Below are positions 9,412 to 17,026 of a stretch of 64,000 nucleotides of DNA, in pieces (position 1 is the first letter of the stretch; the number at the start of each line of letters is the position of its first letter). Source of the stretch: Spirosoma foliorum (GTDB taxonomy: Bacteria > Bacteroidota > Bacteroidia > Cytophagales > Spirosomataceae); contig NZ_CP059732.1 in NCBI RefSeq assembly GCF_014117325.1, positions 1,116,001 to 1,180,000 of the forward strand. Reading direction: 5' to 3'. The notes beneath the pieces were generated by a model. That model had not been told where the DNA came from. It saw only the letters and a program-made list of their open reading frames with translations, and ran no database searches. Position numbers and translations under genes: made by a program.

Positions 9412-9459
9412 TTCAGAAAAATGGAAAAATTTTCTGAACTGCGCAAAAAGACTGCGCAA
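9412..9459. promoter_or_regulatory. Candidate operator region between WYL regulator and rtcB
   Basis: TTCAGAAAA (9412-9420) and TTTTCTGAA (9430-9438) form an inverted repeat with a 9-nt spacer. It is followed immediately by two direct copies of ACTGCGCAA (9438-9446 and 9451-9459), 13 bp apart. These lie in the divergent promoter region and are the best candidates for WYL binding sites. No perfect TAnnTTTG box is evident; CAACCTTTG near 9466-9474 is the closest for rtcB. Confidence 0.45.
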
Positions 9460-9571
9460 TAGCGCTCAACCTTTGTAGCGTCGGTTCGTTGGTATAACTC
9501 ACCGTCCATAACTAAACCTTCATAACACTTACTCAAATAGGTTTTGCCTGTTTGGATTAATTTACAAACCA

Positions 9572-11098
9572 ATGGAAACGTCAATTTCACTAGACGATAT
9601 TTTATCAGTAGGGCCAATTCCTGAACCTTTGCACCCAACGTTTCTGCGGGTGACCAATGGGCTGGTCGAACGCGCTCAATACCCGAAAGAGAAAGTAATG
9701 AGCTTGCTGGCACAGATGCTCCAGAACCCAAAAAAGTTTGCCTATTCCAAAAACAAAGTCACGAATCTGGCTCAGGCAATTTATGCGTTGAACAAGCAAG
9801 GCATTGCGGTTCCGTTGAGCGAGACTGGCGCGCAATACCTACCTGCCGAACCGGCACCTTATGTGTTGTCGAACTCCGAAAAGCAGGCTGAAAACAGCTT
9901 CGATCTACGTACAGATGTATTGCCTTATGCTGTGTTTGGTCGGGAGCAGATTGAGGAAGGTGCGTTGAAACAAATGGAAACAGCTGCCAGTCTTCCCATT
10001 TCGGTAGCGGGGGCGCTGATGCCCGATGCGCATCAGGGCTACGGTTTGCCGATTGGGGGTGTACTGGCAACCGAACCCAATACGATTATTCCGTTTGCCG
10101 TTGGGGTCGATATTGCGTGCCGAATGTGCCTATCGGTTTTCGACTTGCCGCCCGGTTTTTTGAAACGTGAGCCGCATTTGTTGAAGAAATCGCTGGTGGA
10201 GCAGACGAAATTCGGGATTGGGGGCGAAACCCGCGAGAAGATCGATGAGAGCGTGATGGATTTGCCTGAATGGCAAGCCACCAAAGTAATCCGCGACCTG
10301 AAAGATAAAGCGTATCGGCAATTGGGAAGCTCTGGTACCGGTAACCACTTTGTGGAGTGGGGTGTGGTAGAGGTCTATGCGCAGGATGATTTGTTGAACC
10401 TGCCGCCGGGCGAATACCTGGCCCTATTGTCGCATTCGGGTTCTCGGGGCTTCGGCGGAAACGTGGCAAATTACTACTCCAAACTGGCCATGCAGAAAAC
10501 CAAACTGCCTAAGCAGGCGGCCCATTTAGCATGGCTGGATTTGAATACCGAAGAAGGGCAGGAGTACTGGATTGCGATGAATCTGGCGGGTGAGTATGCC
10601 TCGGCTAACCACCACGAAATCCATCGAAAACTGGCCAAGGCGCTTCGGGAAAAACCATTGGTCATGGTCGAAAATCACCACAACTTTGCCTGGAAAGAAA
10701 AACTGGCCGATGGTCGTGAGGTAATTGTGCACCGAAAAGGAGCCACTCCGGCAGGGGCCGATGTCTTGGGTATTATTCCGGGATCGATGACGCAACCGGG
10801 CTTTGTGGTGCGCGGACGTGGGAATGCCGATTCACTAAACTCAGCCTCGCACGGAGCCGGACGAGTGATGTCGCGAACCCAGGCGTTCAACACCTTGACG
10901 CGCTCGCAATGGAACAAAGCGTTGGTCGAAGCGGATATACAGCTGATTGGGGGTGATCTGGATGAGGCTCCGATGGTATATAAAAACATCGACACCGTCA
11001 TCAACGCCCAAAGCGATCTGGTATCCGTTCTGGCGAAATTCACACCCAAAATTGTCCGGATGGCCGATGCCAATCGAAAAGAAGGGCGAGAGGATTAG
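9572..11098 (+). CDS. rtcB: RtcB-family RNA ligase (long form)
   Basis: 508 residues, about 100 longer than E. coli RtcB because of an N-terminal extension of roughly 125 residues. Core motifs are present: MPDAHQGYGLPIGG (about 150-163), GVDIACRM with the metal-binding Cys, NHFVEWG, SHSGSRGFG, NHHEIH, and NSASHGAGR with the His that takes GMP. RtcB joins 2',3'-cyclic phosphate (or 3'-phosphate) to 5'-OH RNA ends using GTP and Mn2+. No rtcA or archease lies nearby. The divergent WYL gene suggests induction by an RNA-damage ligand (inference). A strong hairpin follows the stop. Confidence 0.93.
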   Translation: METSISLDDILSVGPIPEPLHPTFLRVTNGLVERAQYPKEKVMSLLAQMLQNPKKFAYSKNKVTNLAQAIYALNKQGIAVPLSETGAQYLPAEPAPYVLSNSEKQAENSFDLRTDVLPYAVFGREQIEEGALKQMETAASLPISVAGALMPDAHQGYGLPIGGVLATEPNTIIPFAVGVDIACRMCLSVFDLPPGFLKREPHLLKKSLVEQTKFGIGGETREKIDESVMDLPEWQATKVIRDLKDKAYRQLGSSGTGNHFVEWGVVEVYAQDDLLNLPPGEYLALLSHSGSRGFGGNVANYYSKLAMQKTKLPKQAAHLAWLDLNTEEGQEYWIAMNLAGEYASANHHEIHRKLAKALREKPLVMVENHHNFAWKEKLADGREVIVHRKGATPAGADVLGIIPGSMTQPGFVVRGRGNADSLNSASHGAGRVMSRTQAFNTLTRSQWNKALVEADIQLIGGDLDEAPMVYKNIDTVINAQSDLVSVLAKFTPKIVRMADANRKEGRED

Positions 11099-11101
11099 CT
11101 T

Positions 11102-11149
11102 ATGTATTTCGTGGTGTCAGTTTCTCAAAACTGACACCACGAAATACAT
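11102..11149. terminator. Hairpin after rtcB (22-bp arms, 4-nt loop)
   Basis: Arms 11102-11123 and 11128-11149 are perfect inverted copies containing GGTGTCAGTTT, starting four bases after the rtcB stop. No long T-run follows. It works as a transcript end or stabiliser by position; the GTGTC..GACAC sequence recurs in the hairpin cluster at 16880-17000. Confidence 0.6.
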
Positions 11150-11176
11150 GATCTCCCTATGGATGTGGCTTTGATA

Positions 11177-11249
11177 GTAACGCGGACATCCTGTCCGCAT
11201 AAACACAATTTACTAACTACCAGCTATGCGGACAGGATGTCCGCGTTAC
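11177..11249. repeat. Intergenic palindrome, perfect 25-bp arms
   Basis: Arms 11177-11201 and 11225-11249. Each arm contains its own dyad, GCGGACA-tcc-TGTCCGC. The outer GTAA of the right arm supplies the stop codon (11246-11248) of the minus-strand esterase next to it. Confidence 0.85.
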
Positions 11250-12181
11250 GGCAAGGAATAGTTTTTGAAAAAGCTCCAGATGAGGTCATTGTTGACGAAT
11301 GCTTCGGAGGGAGCATCGCCAACAAATCGAGCACCTTTAAGGCCACCCGGCCAGGAATGGCCTCCATCTTTGGTTAGGTAATAGTGAATTTCTGAGCCAC
11401 CCTCACAACCCGCCCACTTGTAAAATGTGTATTTATCTGTCGTGCTAATAGTTTGTTTGGTGGTCGTGCAGTTGGCCAATTTGGCAAAAACAGTCAGTGT
11501 ACTGTCCACGGGCGAATTCCACTGCTTGTTGATACTCTTTGTGCCGACGCCACCGGTATAGGGCACATTCCGATCCTGTTGGGAATGTACGTGCAGAATC
11601 GGCATAACCCGGTTGGGTTTACAAGCTCTCTTTACCTGCATTGTTCCGGAATTAGCTGCAATAGCCGCCACTTTATCAGACAACTCGCAGGCCAATCGAT
11701 AGCAAAGCATAGCTCCGTTCGAATGCCCTAACGCATAAACTTTCTTGGGGTCAACCCGTTGAGTAGCCACTAATTTGTCAATCAGTTTTCGAATAAATCC
11801 AACATCATCTACTTCCTGGTTAGCGGCAATCTGACCACAACAGGCCCCTGCATTCCAGGTTCGCAAGTGCAGGATACCTGGATTTTGGATGCCATCGGGA
11901 TACACCACAATAAAGCCTTCCCGGTCAGCGGTTTCGCTCAGTTTCGATTGCGATTCAAATTGTTGCCCGCTTCCACCTCCACCATGTAAGGCAATAACCA
12001 ACGGCAACGGCTCATCGGTCTGTTTGTACGCGGGTGGCAAATGCACCCAGTAAATTCTTGTTTCGCCGTCATGCCGTAACGTATCCCGAACGCTAGGATC
12101 AATTTGTGGCTGTACTGTAGGCTCTGTAAAAGCCAGAAAAACAACGCTGCTCAATAGCGTTATCAGAGTTAGTTTGCCCAT
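11246..12181 (-). CDS. Secreted CE1/LpqC-type esterase (PHB-depolymerase-like)
   Basis: 311 residues with a Sec signal peptide (MGKLTLITLLSSVVFLAF). Motifs: ALHGGGGSGQQ (oxyanion loop), GHSNGAMLCYRLACE (nucleophile Ser about 154), and GGHSWPGG with the catalytic His. AGACCGQ is typical of the LpqC/poly(3-hydroxybutyrate) depolymerase family. Many members are feruloyl or acetyl-xylan esterases rather than true PHB depolymerases; given the esterase-rich surroundings I favour a carbohydrate ester. The last codon is CCG and the TAA stop lies in a palindrome arm. Confidence 0.88.
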   Translation of the reverse strand: MGKLTLITLLSSVVFLAFTEPTVQPQIDPSVRDTLRHDGETRIYWVHLPPAYKQTDEPLPLVIALHGGGGSGQQFESQSKLSETADREGFIVVYPDGIQNPGILHLRTWNAGACCGQIAANQEVDDVGFIRKLIDKLVATQRVDPKKVYALGHSNGAMLCYRLACELSDKVAAIAANSGTMQVKRACKPNRVMPILHVHSQQDRNVPYTGGVGTKSINKQWNSPVDSTLTVFAKLANCTTTKQTISTTDKYTFYKWAGCEGGSEIHYYLTKDGGHSWPGGLKGARFVGDAPSEAFVNNDLIWSFFKNYSLP

Positions 12182-12204
12182 AAGAGATGATTATAAAGAT
12201 GCTA

Positions 12205-12212
12205 CAAACCTA
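12205..12212 (-). promoter_or_regulatory. Bacteroidota -7 box for the LpqC-type esterase
   Basis: On the minus strand this reads TAGGTTTG, a full match to TAnnTTTG, about 24 bp upstream of the ATG. A -33 TTTG is not exact (TTCTG). Confidence 0.5.
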
Positions 12213-12248
12213 ATCTACTTCGGGCAGAAGCCGCATCCGAAACTTGAT

Positions 12249-12263
12249 AATCCTGTCGAAAAA
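12249..12263. repeat. Solo arm of the AATCCTGTCGAAAAA repeat
   Basis: AATCCTGTCGAAAAA is identical to the outer tip of the nested element at 24226-24496, but no inverted partner is present here. It looks like a decayed or half copy. Confidence 0.5.
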
Positions 12264-12383
12264 AAGAACGTATCCTGTTTCATCTATGACGAATAATTCA
12301 GGCCAATTATTTGTATTGTTATTACAACGGGAGAGATTGATGCTCAAGGTATTTGTGAATCTTCCTCAAATCGGTCTGTTCAT

Positions 12384-14009
12384 ATGCTACGCTATATACT
12401 TCTATTGCTTCTGGTCAACTCATCGCTTTGGGCGCAAACGCCCGCTCAATCACTCGTCCGCCCTAAACTTGTGGTGGGCGTGGTGGTCGATCAGATGCGC
12501 TATGATTACCTGTATCGCTATTACAAAAAATACGACGAAGGTGGATTTAAACGGCTGTTGCAGGATGGGTTCAACTGCCGAAATCACCATTTTCATTACG
12601 CAATGACTGTTACGGCTGCCGGACATGCCTCCGTTTATACGGGGTCGATGCCCGCGATTCATGGTATTGTGGGCAATGAATGGTTCGACAAGCGACTTGG
12701 CAAGGGTGTGTATTGTGTAGGCGACAGTGCGGTAGATGCCGTAGGGACGACCAATGTATCGGCAGGTAAAATGTCGCCGAGAAATATGCTGGTCAACACC
12801 GTTACCGATCAATTGCGGATTGGTACTAATTACCAGGCGAAAACGATTGGCATTGCGCTCAAAGATCGGGGTGCTATTCTGCCCGCCGGCCATACAGCTA
12901 CTGGTGCGTATTGGTTCGATGGCAAAACGGGCAACTGGATTACCAGCACATTCTACCGCCCCGATCTGCCGCAATGGGTGAACGAGTACAACGGTAAAAA
13001 ACGACCTGCGGAACTCATGAAAGCTGGTTGGCAAACGCTACTTCCCATTGAGCAGTACACCGAAAGCACTGCCGATGATAAAGCGTACGAATTCAAACTG
13101 GCGGGGGCTAAGAAACCCGTTTTTCCTTATGATCTGGCTGGTCGGGCTGGCGATGCCTTTGGTGTAATTGCCAGTACTCCACAAGGAAATACAATGACAA
13201 AGGAAATGTCACTGGAAGCCCTCAAAAACGAAAATCTAGGCAAAGGCCCATCGACCGATTTCCTGGCCATTAGCTTTTCGTCGCCCGATTATGTAGGCCA
13301 CGCTTTTGGTCCAAACTCCGTTGAAGAGGAAGATATTTATCTGCGTTTAGATCGCGATCTGGCTGAATTGCTAACGACCCTGGATAACTGGGTTGGCAAG
13401 GACAATTATCTATTCTTCATTACCGCCGATCACGGCGTTACGGATGTTGTGGAGCTAGCACGGGAGCACCATCTGCCCGCAGGTCGGCTTGATGTGGCTG
13501 CGATTAACACAGTAGTAAAAGCCACCCTGACTGAAAAATTCGGTGCAGGCGACTATATCCGGTCTTCGGAGAATTATCAATTTTACCTGAACCACGAAAC
13601 CTTACGCAAGAAAAAAATCACGGTCAACGATGTCTATCTGGCTGTTCGTGAGGTTATTCTCGACGCCAATGGCGTTGCTGATGTCCTGAATCTGCACGAT
13701 TTAGGCAATGCCAGCCTGAACGATTACCAACTGGCACTTTACAAAAACGGCACACATGCCAAGCGCAGTGGCGATATTCAGCTGGTGATTGAACCCGGCT
13801 GGATGGCAGGACCCATTGTGGCCAGCCACGGCGGCCCCTATACGAACGACACCCATATTCCGCTGCTGTTTTATGGCTGGGGTATCAAACCCGGCGAAAC
13901 AACTGCCCCCACTACCGTAGCCGACACGGCCCCCACAGTATCGGCCCTGCTTCACCTACTGGAGCCAAACGGCAGTGTCGGAAACGTGATTAGTGGTGTA
14001 ATAAAATAA
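12384..14009 (+). CDS. PafA-type alkaline phosphatase family protein
   Basis: 541 residues with a signal peptide ending ...SSLWAQ. Metal and nucleophile motifs of the PafA branch of the alkaline phosphatase superfamily are visible: VVVDQMRYDYL, AMTVTAAGHASVYTGSMPAIHGI (nucleophile Thr about residue 77), SPDYVGHAFG, ITADHGV, and ASHGGPYTNDTHIPLLFYG. PafA enzymes are periplasmic, calcium-activated phosphomonoesterases of Bacteroidota, often not repressed by phosphate. Its neighbours are unrelated and it is convergent with the beta-propeller gene, 38 bp away. The start gives a signal peptide directly. Confidence 0.9.
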   Translation: MLRYILLLLLVNSSLWAQTPAQSLVRPKLVVGVVVDQMRYDYLYRYYKKYDEGGFKRLLQDGFNCRNHHFHYAMTVTAAGHASVYTGSMPAIHGIVGNEWFDKRLGKGVYCVGDSAVDAVGTTNVSAGKMSPRNMLVNTVTDQLRIGTNYQAKTIGIALKDRGAILPAGHTATGAYWFDGKTGNWITSTFYRPDLPQWVNEYNGKKRPAELMKAGWQTLLPIEQYTESTADDKAYEFKLAGAKKPVFPYDLAGRAGDAFGVIASTPQGNTMTKEMSLEALKNENLGKGPSTDFLAISFSSPDYVGHAFGPNSVEEEDIYLRLDRDLAELLTTLDNWVGKDNYLFFITADHGVTDVVELAREHHLPAGRLDVAAINTVVKATLTEKFGAGDYIRSSENYQFYLNHETLRKKKITVNDVYLAVREVILDANGVADVLNLHDLGNASLNDYQLALYKNGTHAKRSGDIQLVIEPGWMAGPIVASHGGPYTNDTHIPLLFYGWGIKPGETTAPTTVADTAPTVSALLHLLEPNGSVGNVISGVIK

Positions 14010-14047
14010 GAGAGCGTGAGTTTGGGATTATACCTCATTCAGACTCG

Positions 14048-15142
14048 CTACACGCGTTCCAATTTCACCGGGTACGTTCGGTTGGCGTTCCACTGGCAGA
14101 CGTATAGATTATGGTCTTCGTCGACGCAAACATCGTGGCCGTGGTAGAAGGTGTTCCCATCCTGAAACAGCTGCTGTAGAACTCCATTCTTGTATTCCGG
14201 CTGGGTTCCGCCCGGATTCGACACCACGCGATTGTTCTTGTCCAGAATAGTCACGAAACCCGAATTGTCGAACCGTTTGCCTGTTTCTTTCGACTTCGAC
14301 CAGCAAACGCCTGCGAAAATGTTCTCGCCGTTGATCACCGGACGGCAAACATAAGCGCCGGGTAGCTGAACAGTTTCGAGGTATTTGCCATCGAGGGTGA
14401 AGAACTTAAACGCGTTGTCTTCCCGAGAGGTACAGATAAGCTTTGGATTATTCGGCTGGCGTAAATCGACGGCCACACCGTGGGCATTGTTGAGGTTATG
14501 ATCTGGATTGGCGTTGTTGTGGCCGCCAAAATGACGGATGTATTGCCCCTGATGATTGTACTGAATGATGTAATCTGAGCCATAACCATCAGCGACGTAA
14601 AAATCGCCGTTAGGAGCCACGGCGACTTCGGTTGGCATGAATTTCTGCTCCGGTTTATAGATGCCAATGGTTGACGGATGACCAATGCTGAAAATGAGAC
14701 TCCCGTCGATCGTCGTTTTGAAAATCCCGCCCGACTGCGCATGCCATTTGTTGTCGCGTCCGAAAAAATAACCGCAATCGGTGATGAAGAGTGCATCTTC
14801 ACCGCCTTCAGGTGCCAGCGTAAGACCGTGACCACCAGGGTAACGCGTGCCCCAGGAATCGAGCAGTTTCCCGGATTTATCGTATACCAGAATGTTATTC
14901 TTCACCTCATCATTAATCATGATCAATCGACCTTTCGAGTCTTTGACCATTTCGTGACAATTGAAAACAGGGGTTTTATCTGGATCGAGATTCCCCCAAT
15001 TTTTATTGACCCGATACCGATAATCACCATGACCAATAATGTCACGATCTGTATTTCGGGCATAACCGATGAGGTTTACAGCCAATGAGCTGGCTGCCAA
15101 AGCGGTGGATTTCTTAAGGAAGGTTCTGCGGGTTTGATTCAT
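14048..15142 (-). CDS. Tat-exported beta-propeller (NHL-like) protein
   Basis: 364 residues from ATG 15142. That start was chosen because MNQTRRTFLKKSTALAASSL is a complete Tat signal; an upstream ATG at 15178 would add a tail lying in palindrome sequence. Repeated strands such as DKSGKLLDSWGTRYPGGHGL, VAPNGDFYVADGYGSDYI, QGQYIRHFGG and DEDHNLYVCQWN show a six-bladed NHL-type propeller. It resembles the peptidylglycine-lyase/6-bladed family, but no enzymatic residues can be assigned. It is last in a minus-strand set after the DUF1501 gene. Confidence 0.8.
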   Translation of the reverse strand: MNQTRRTFLKKSTALAASSLAVNLIGYARNTDRDIIGHGDYRYRVNKNWGNLDPDKTPVFNCHEMVKDSKGRLIMINDEVKNNILVYDKSGKLLDSWGTRYPGGHGLTLAPEGGEDALFITDCGYFFGRDNKWHAQSGGIFKTTIDGSLIFSIGHPSTIGIYKPEQKFMPTEVAVAPNGDFYVADGYGSDYIIQYNHQGQYIRHFGGHNNANPDHNLNNAHGVAVDLRQPNNPKLICTSREDNAFKFFTLDGKYLETVQLPGAYVCRPVINGENIFAGVCWSKSKETGKRFDNSGFVTILDKNNRVVSNPGGTQPEYKNGVLQQLFQDGNTFYHGHDVCVDEDHNLYVCQWNANRTYPVKLERV

Positions 15143-15168
15143 GATACAACGTTTTAATGGAACACGTT

Positions 15169-15259
15169 TTTTTGTCATGCTGACGAAGGAAGCATCTTAA
15201 GGCATCATCATTATAAATTAGGAAAACGTAAGATGCTTCCTTCGTCAGCATGACAAAAA
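15169..15259. repeat. Intergenic palindrome, perfect 31-bp arms (family A)
   Basis: Arms 15169-15199 and 15229-15259. Each arm begins TTTTTGTC and contains an inner dyad ATGCT..AGCAT around GACGAAGGA. Homologous to 24305-24390 and 27929-28014, where the inner dyad is ATCCC/GGGAT and ATTCC/GGAAT. Confidence 0.9.
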
Positions 15260-15277
15260 CAATCTACGTTCTATATT

Positions 15278-16726
15278 TTACGCCAATATGCCTTTGACTA
15301 ATTTCCCTTCTACATCCGTCAGCCGGAAACGACGCCCTTGAACTTCATAGACTAGTTTCTCATGGTCGATGCCCATCAGATGGAGCAATGTGGCTTGAAA
15401 ATCATGTACATGCACAGGATTATGGGCAATGTTATAGCCAAACTCATCGGTTTCGCCGTAGGTGATGCCTGGCTTGATACCGCCACCCGCCATCCAGATG
15501 GTAAAACAACGTGGGTGATGATCGCGACCGTAATTGTCTTTGGTAAGTTTCCCCTGCGAATAATTCGTTCGGCCAAATTCTCCGCCCCAAACCACGACTG
15601 TATCGTCGAGTAAGCCGCGTTGTTTAAGATCCTGAACTAGAGCTGCCGATGCCTGATCGGTGGCTTTGCATTGACGGGCAATACCCTTTGGCAAGTCGCC
15701 ATGTTGGTCCCAACCCTGATGATAGAGCTGCACGAATTTTACGTCTCGTTCCAGCAATCGGCGGGCCATCAGGCAGTTAGCGGCAAATGTGCCCGGATTT
15801 CGCGCTTCGGGGCCATACAGATCAAAGACCCAATCGGGTTCGTCAGACATATCATTGACTTCGGGAACGGACGTTTGCATCCGAAACGCCATTTCGTATT
15901 GCGCAATGTGGTTCGAGACGTCGGGGTCGCCATAGATTTCTTCCTGTACCTGGTTGAGATCTTTCAACGCATCGAGCATGTAACGCCGATCGGACGTTGT
16001 GAAACCCTTTGGGTTGTTGAGATACAACACGGGATCGGCACCGGAGCGAAACTGCACGCCCTGATGTTTGGACGGCAGAAAGCCGTTACCCCAAAGTCGC
16101 GCATACAGGGGCTGATCTTTAGGCGCATCGTTGGAGACCAGAACGATAAACGACGGCAGATTTTCGTTGGCCGATCCGAGTCCGTAACTGATCCAGGAAC
16201 CAATACTAGGACGCCCGGCAAGCTGATTACCCGTTTGGAAAAACGTCAAAGCCGGGTCGTGATTAATCTGCTCCGTGTACATGGATTTGATGAAGCATAG
16301 CTCATCGGCCACCTTGCCTGTGTAGGGCATCAATTCGCTAACCCAGGCACCGCTTTTGCCGTGTTGAGCAAATGCATAGGGCGAACTCACCAGCGGTAAC
16401 ACCGACTGCTGGGCGCTCATACTTGTTAATCGCTGCCCTTTCCGAACCGACTCGGGCAGATCTTTGCCATGCATTTTCGTCAGAAACGGCTTATAGTCGA
16501 ACATTTCGAGTTGCGACGGGCCACCGCTTTGGCACAGGTATACAATTCGTTTCGCCTTCGGTGCCCGGTGTGGAACCAACAATGTTGACTCAGGGCCGGG
16601 CGTTGAGAACAGATTGCGCGGCAACAACGAACCTAAGGCCAATGAGCCTAAACCAATAGAGGCTTTGGTTAGAAACGACCGTCGATTGAAGGTATCGGCC
16701 AGACTTTGTGTTAGTTTCTCGTTCAT
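15278..16726 (-). CDS. DUF1501 domain protein, Tat-exported
   Basis: 482 residues from ATG 16726 (MNEKLTQSLADTFNRRSFLT). This start gives a Tat signal, NRRSFLTKASIGLGSLALG; the in-frame extension to 16795 is palindrome sequence. Family features: RIVYLCQSGGPSQLEMFDYKP, WVSELMPYTG, INHDPALTFFQTGNQLAGRPS, GPEARNPGTFAANCLMARRL, VVWGGEFGRT, GRDHHPRCFTIWMAGGGIKPG. DUF1501 belongs to the sulfatase/alkaline-phosphatase-like fold and is nearly always paired with DUF1549/DUF1553 proteins, as here. Substrate is unknown. Confidence 0.9.
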   Translation of the reverse strand: MNEKLTQSLADTFNRRSFLTKASIGLGSLALGSLLPRNLFSTPGPESTLLVPHRAPKAKRIVYLCQSGGPSQLEMFDYKPFLTKMHGKDLPESVRKGQRLTSMSAQQSVLPLVSSPYAFAQHGKSGAWVSELMPYTGKVADELCFIKSMYTEQINHDPALTFFQTGNQLAGRPSIGSWISYGLGSANENLPSFIVLVSNDAPKDQPLYARLWGNGFLPSKHQGVQFRSGADPVLYLNNPKGFTTSDRRYMLDALKDLNQVQEEIYGDPDVSNHIAQYEMAFRMQTSVPEVNDMSDEPDWVFDLYGPEARNPGTFAANCLMARRLLERDVKFVQLYHQGWDQHGDLPKGIARQCKATDQASAALVQDLKQRGLLDDTVVVWGGEFGRTNYSQGKLTKDNYGRDHHPRCFTIWMAGGGIKPGITYGETDEFGYNIAHNPVHVHDFQATLLHLMGIDHEKLVYEVQGRRFRLTDVEGKLVKGILA

Positions 16727-16741
16727 TGACTTTCCGTCAGT

Positions 16742-16873
16742 TGAGCATAGTCTTAGACTACGCTCGGGTGATATCCGCCGGGTGGCCGTTGCCATCTCCG
16801 ACCGGTTTAATTATTCAGCCTAATTCCGGTCAGAGACCGGATAACGCTACGGCGTAGTCTAAGACTACGCCGA
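16742..16873. repeat. Composite palindrome with two dyads per arm
   Basis: Both ends are themselves dyads: ATAGTCTTAGACTACGC on the left (about 16747-16763) and GGCGTAGTCTAAGACTACGC on the right (about 16852-16872). Inside them CCGACCGG (left) faces CCGGTCAGAGACCGG (right). Same architecture as family B, different sequence. It lies upstream of the DUF1501 start. Confidence 0.65.
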
Positions 16874-16879
16874 ACAATG

Positions 16880-17000
16880 GGGTGTCAGTGGCCTGATTGT
16901 GCTGTCAGGTTCTTTAACCTGACAGCTGGTTAGGTTTCTCAAAACCTAATGACACGAGGTTTTAAGAAACCTCGCTGTGTCGGTTATAAGTAACCGACAC
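16880..17000. repeat. Cluster of four small hairpins
   Basis: Four consecutive stem-loops with 3-5-nt loops: CTGTCAGGTT/AACCTGACAG (16902-16925), TTAGGTTT/AAACCTAA (16930-16949), CGAGGTTT/AAACCTCG (16955-16974), GTGTCGGTTA/TAACCGACAC (16977-17000). They fill the gap between the DUF1553 stop and the DUF1501 leader, together with the composite palindrome above. No gene is seen in 16727-17026. Confidence 0.7.
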
Positions 17001-17026
17001 CACAATACACCACAATCAACTCGCTC

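Noticed and set aside
11246..12181. A true polyhydroxybutyrate depolymerase
   Set aside because: The family signature is shared by feruloyl and acetyl-xylan esterases and there is no PHB synthesis gene nearby.
12450..13034. A 194-codon minus-strand open frame
   Set aside because: Antisense to the PafA-type phosphatase; low-complexity composition and no motif, so treated as a shadow.
15671..16300. A 209-codon plus-strand open frame
   Set aside because: Antisense to the DUF1501 gene with no own ribosome-binding or family features.
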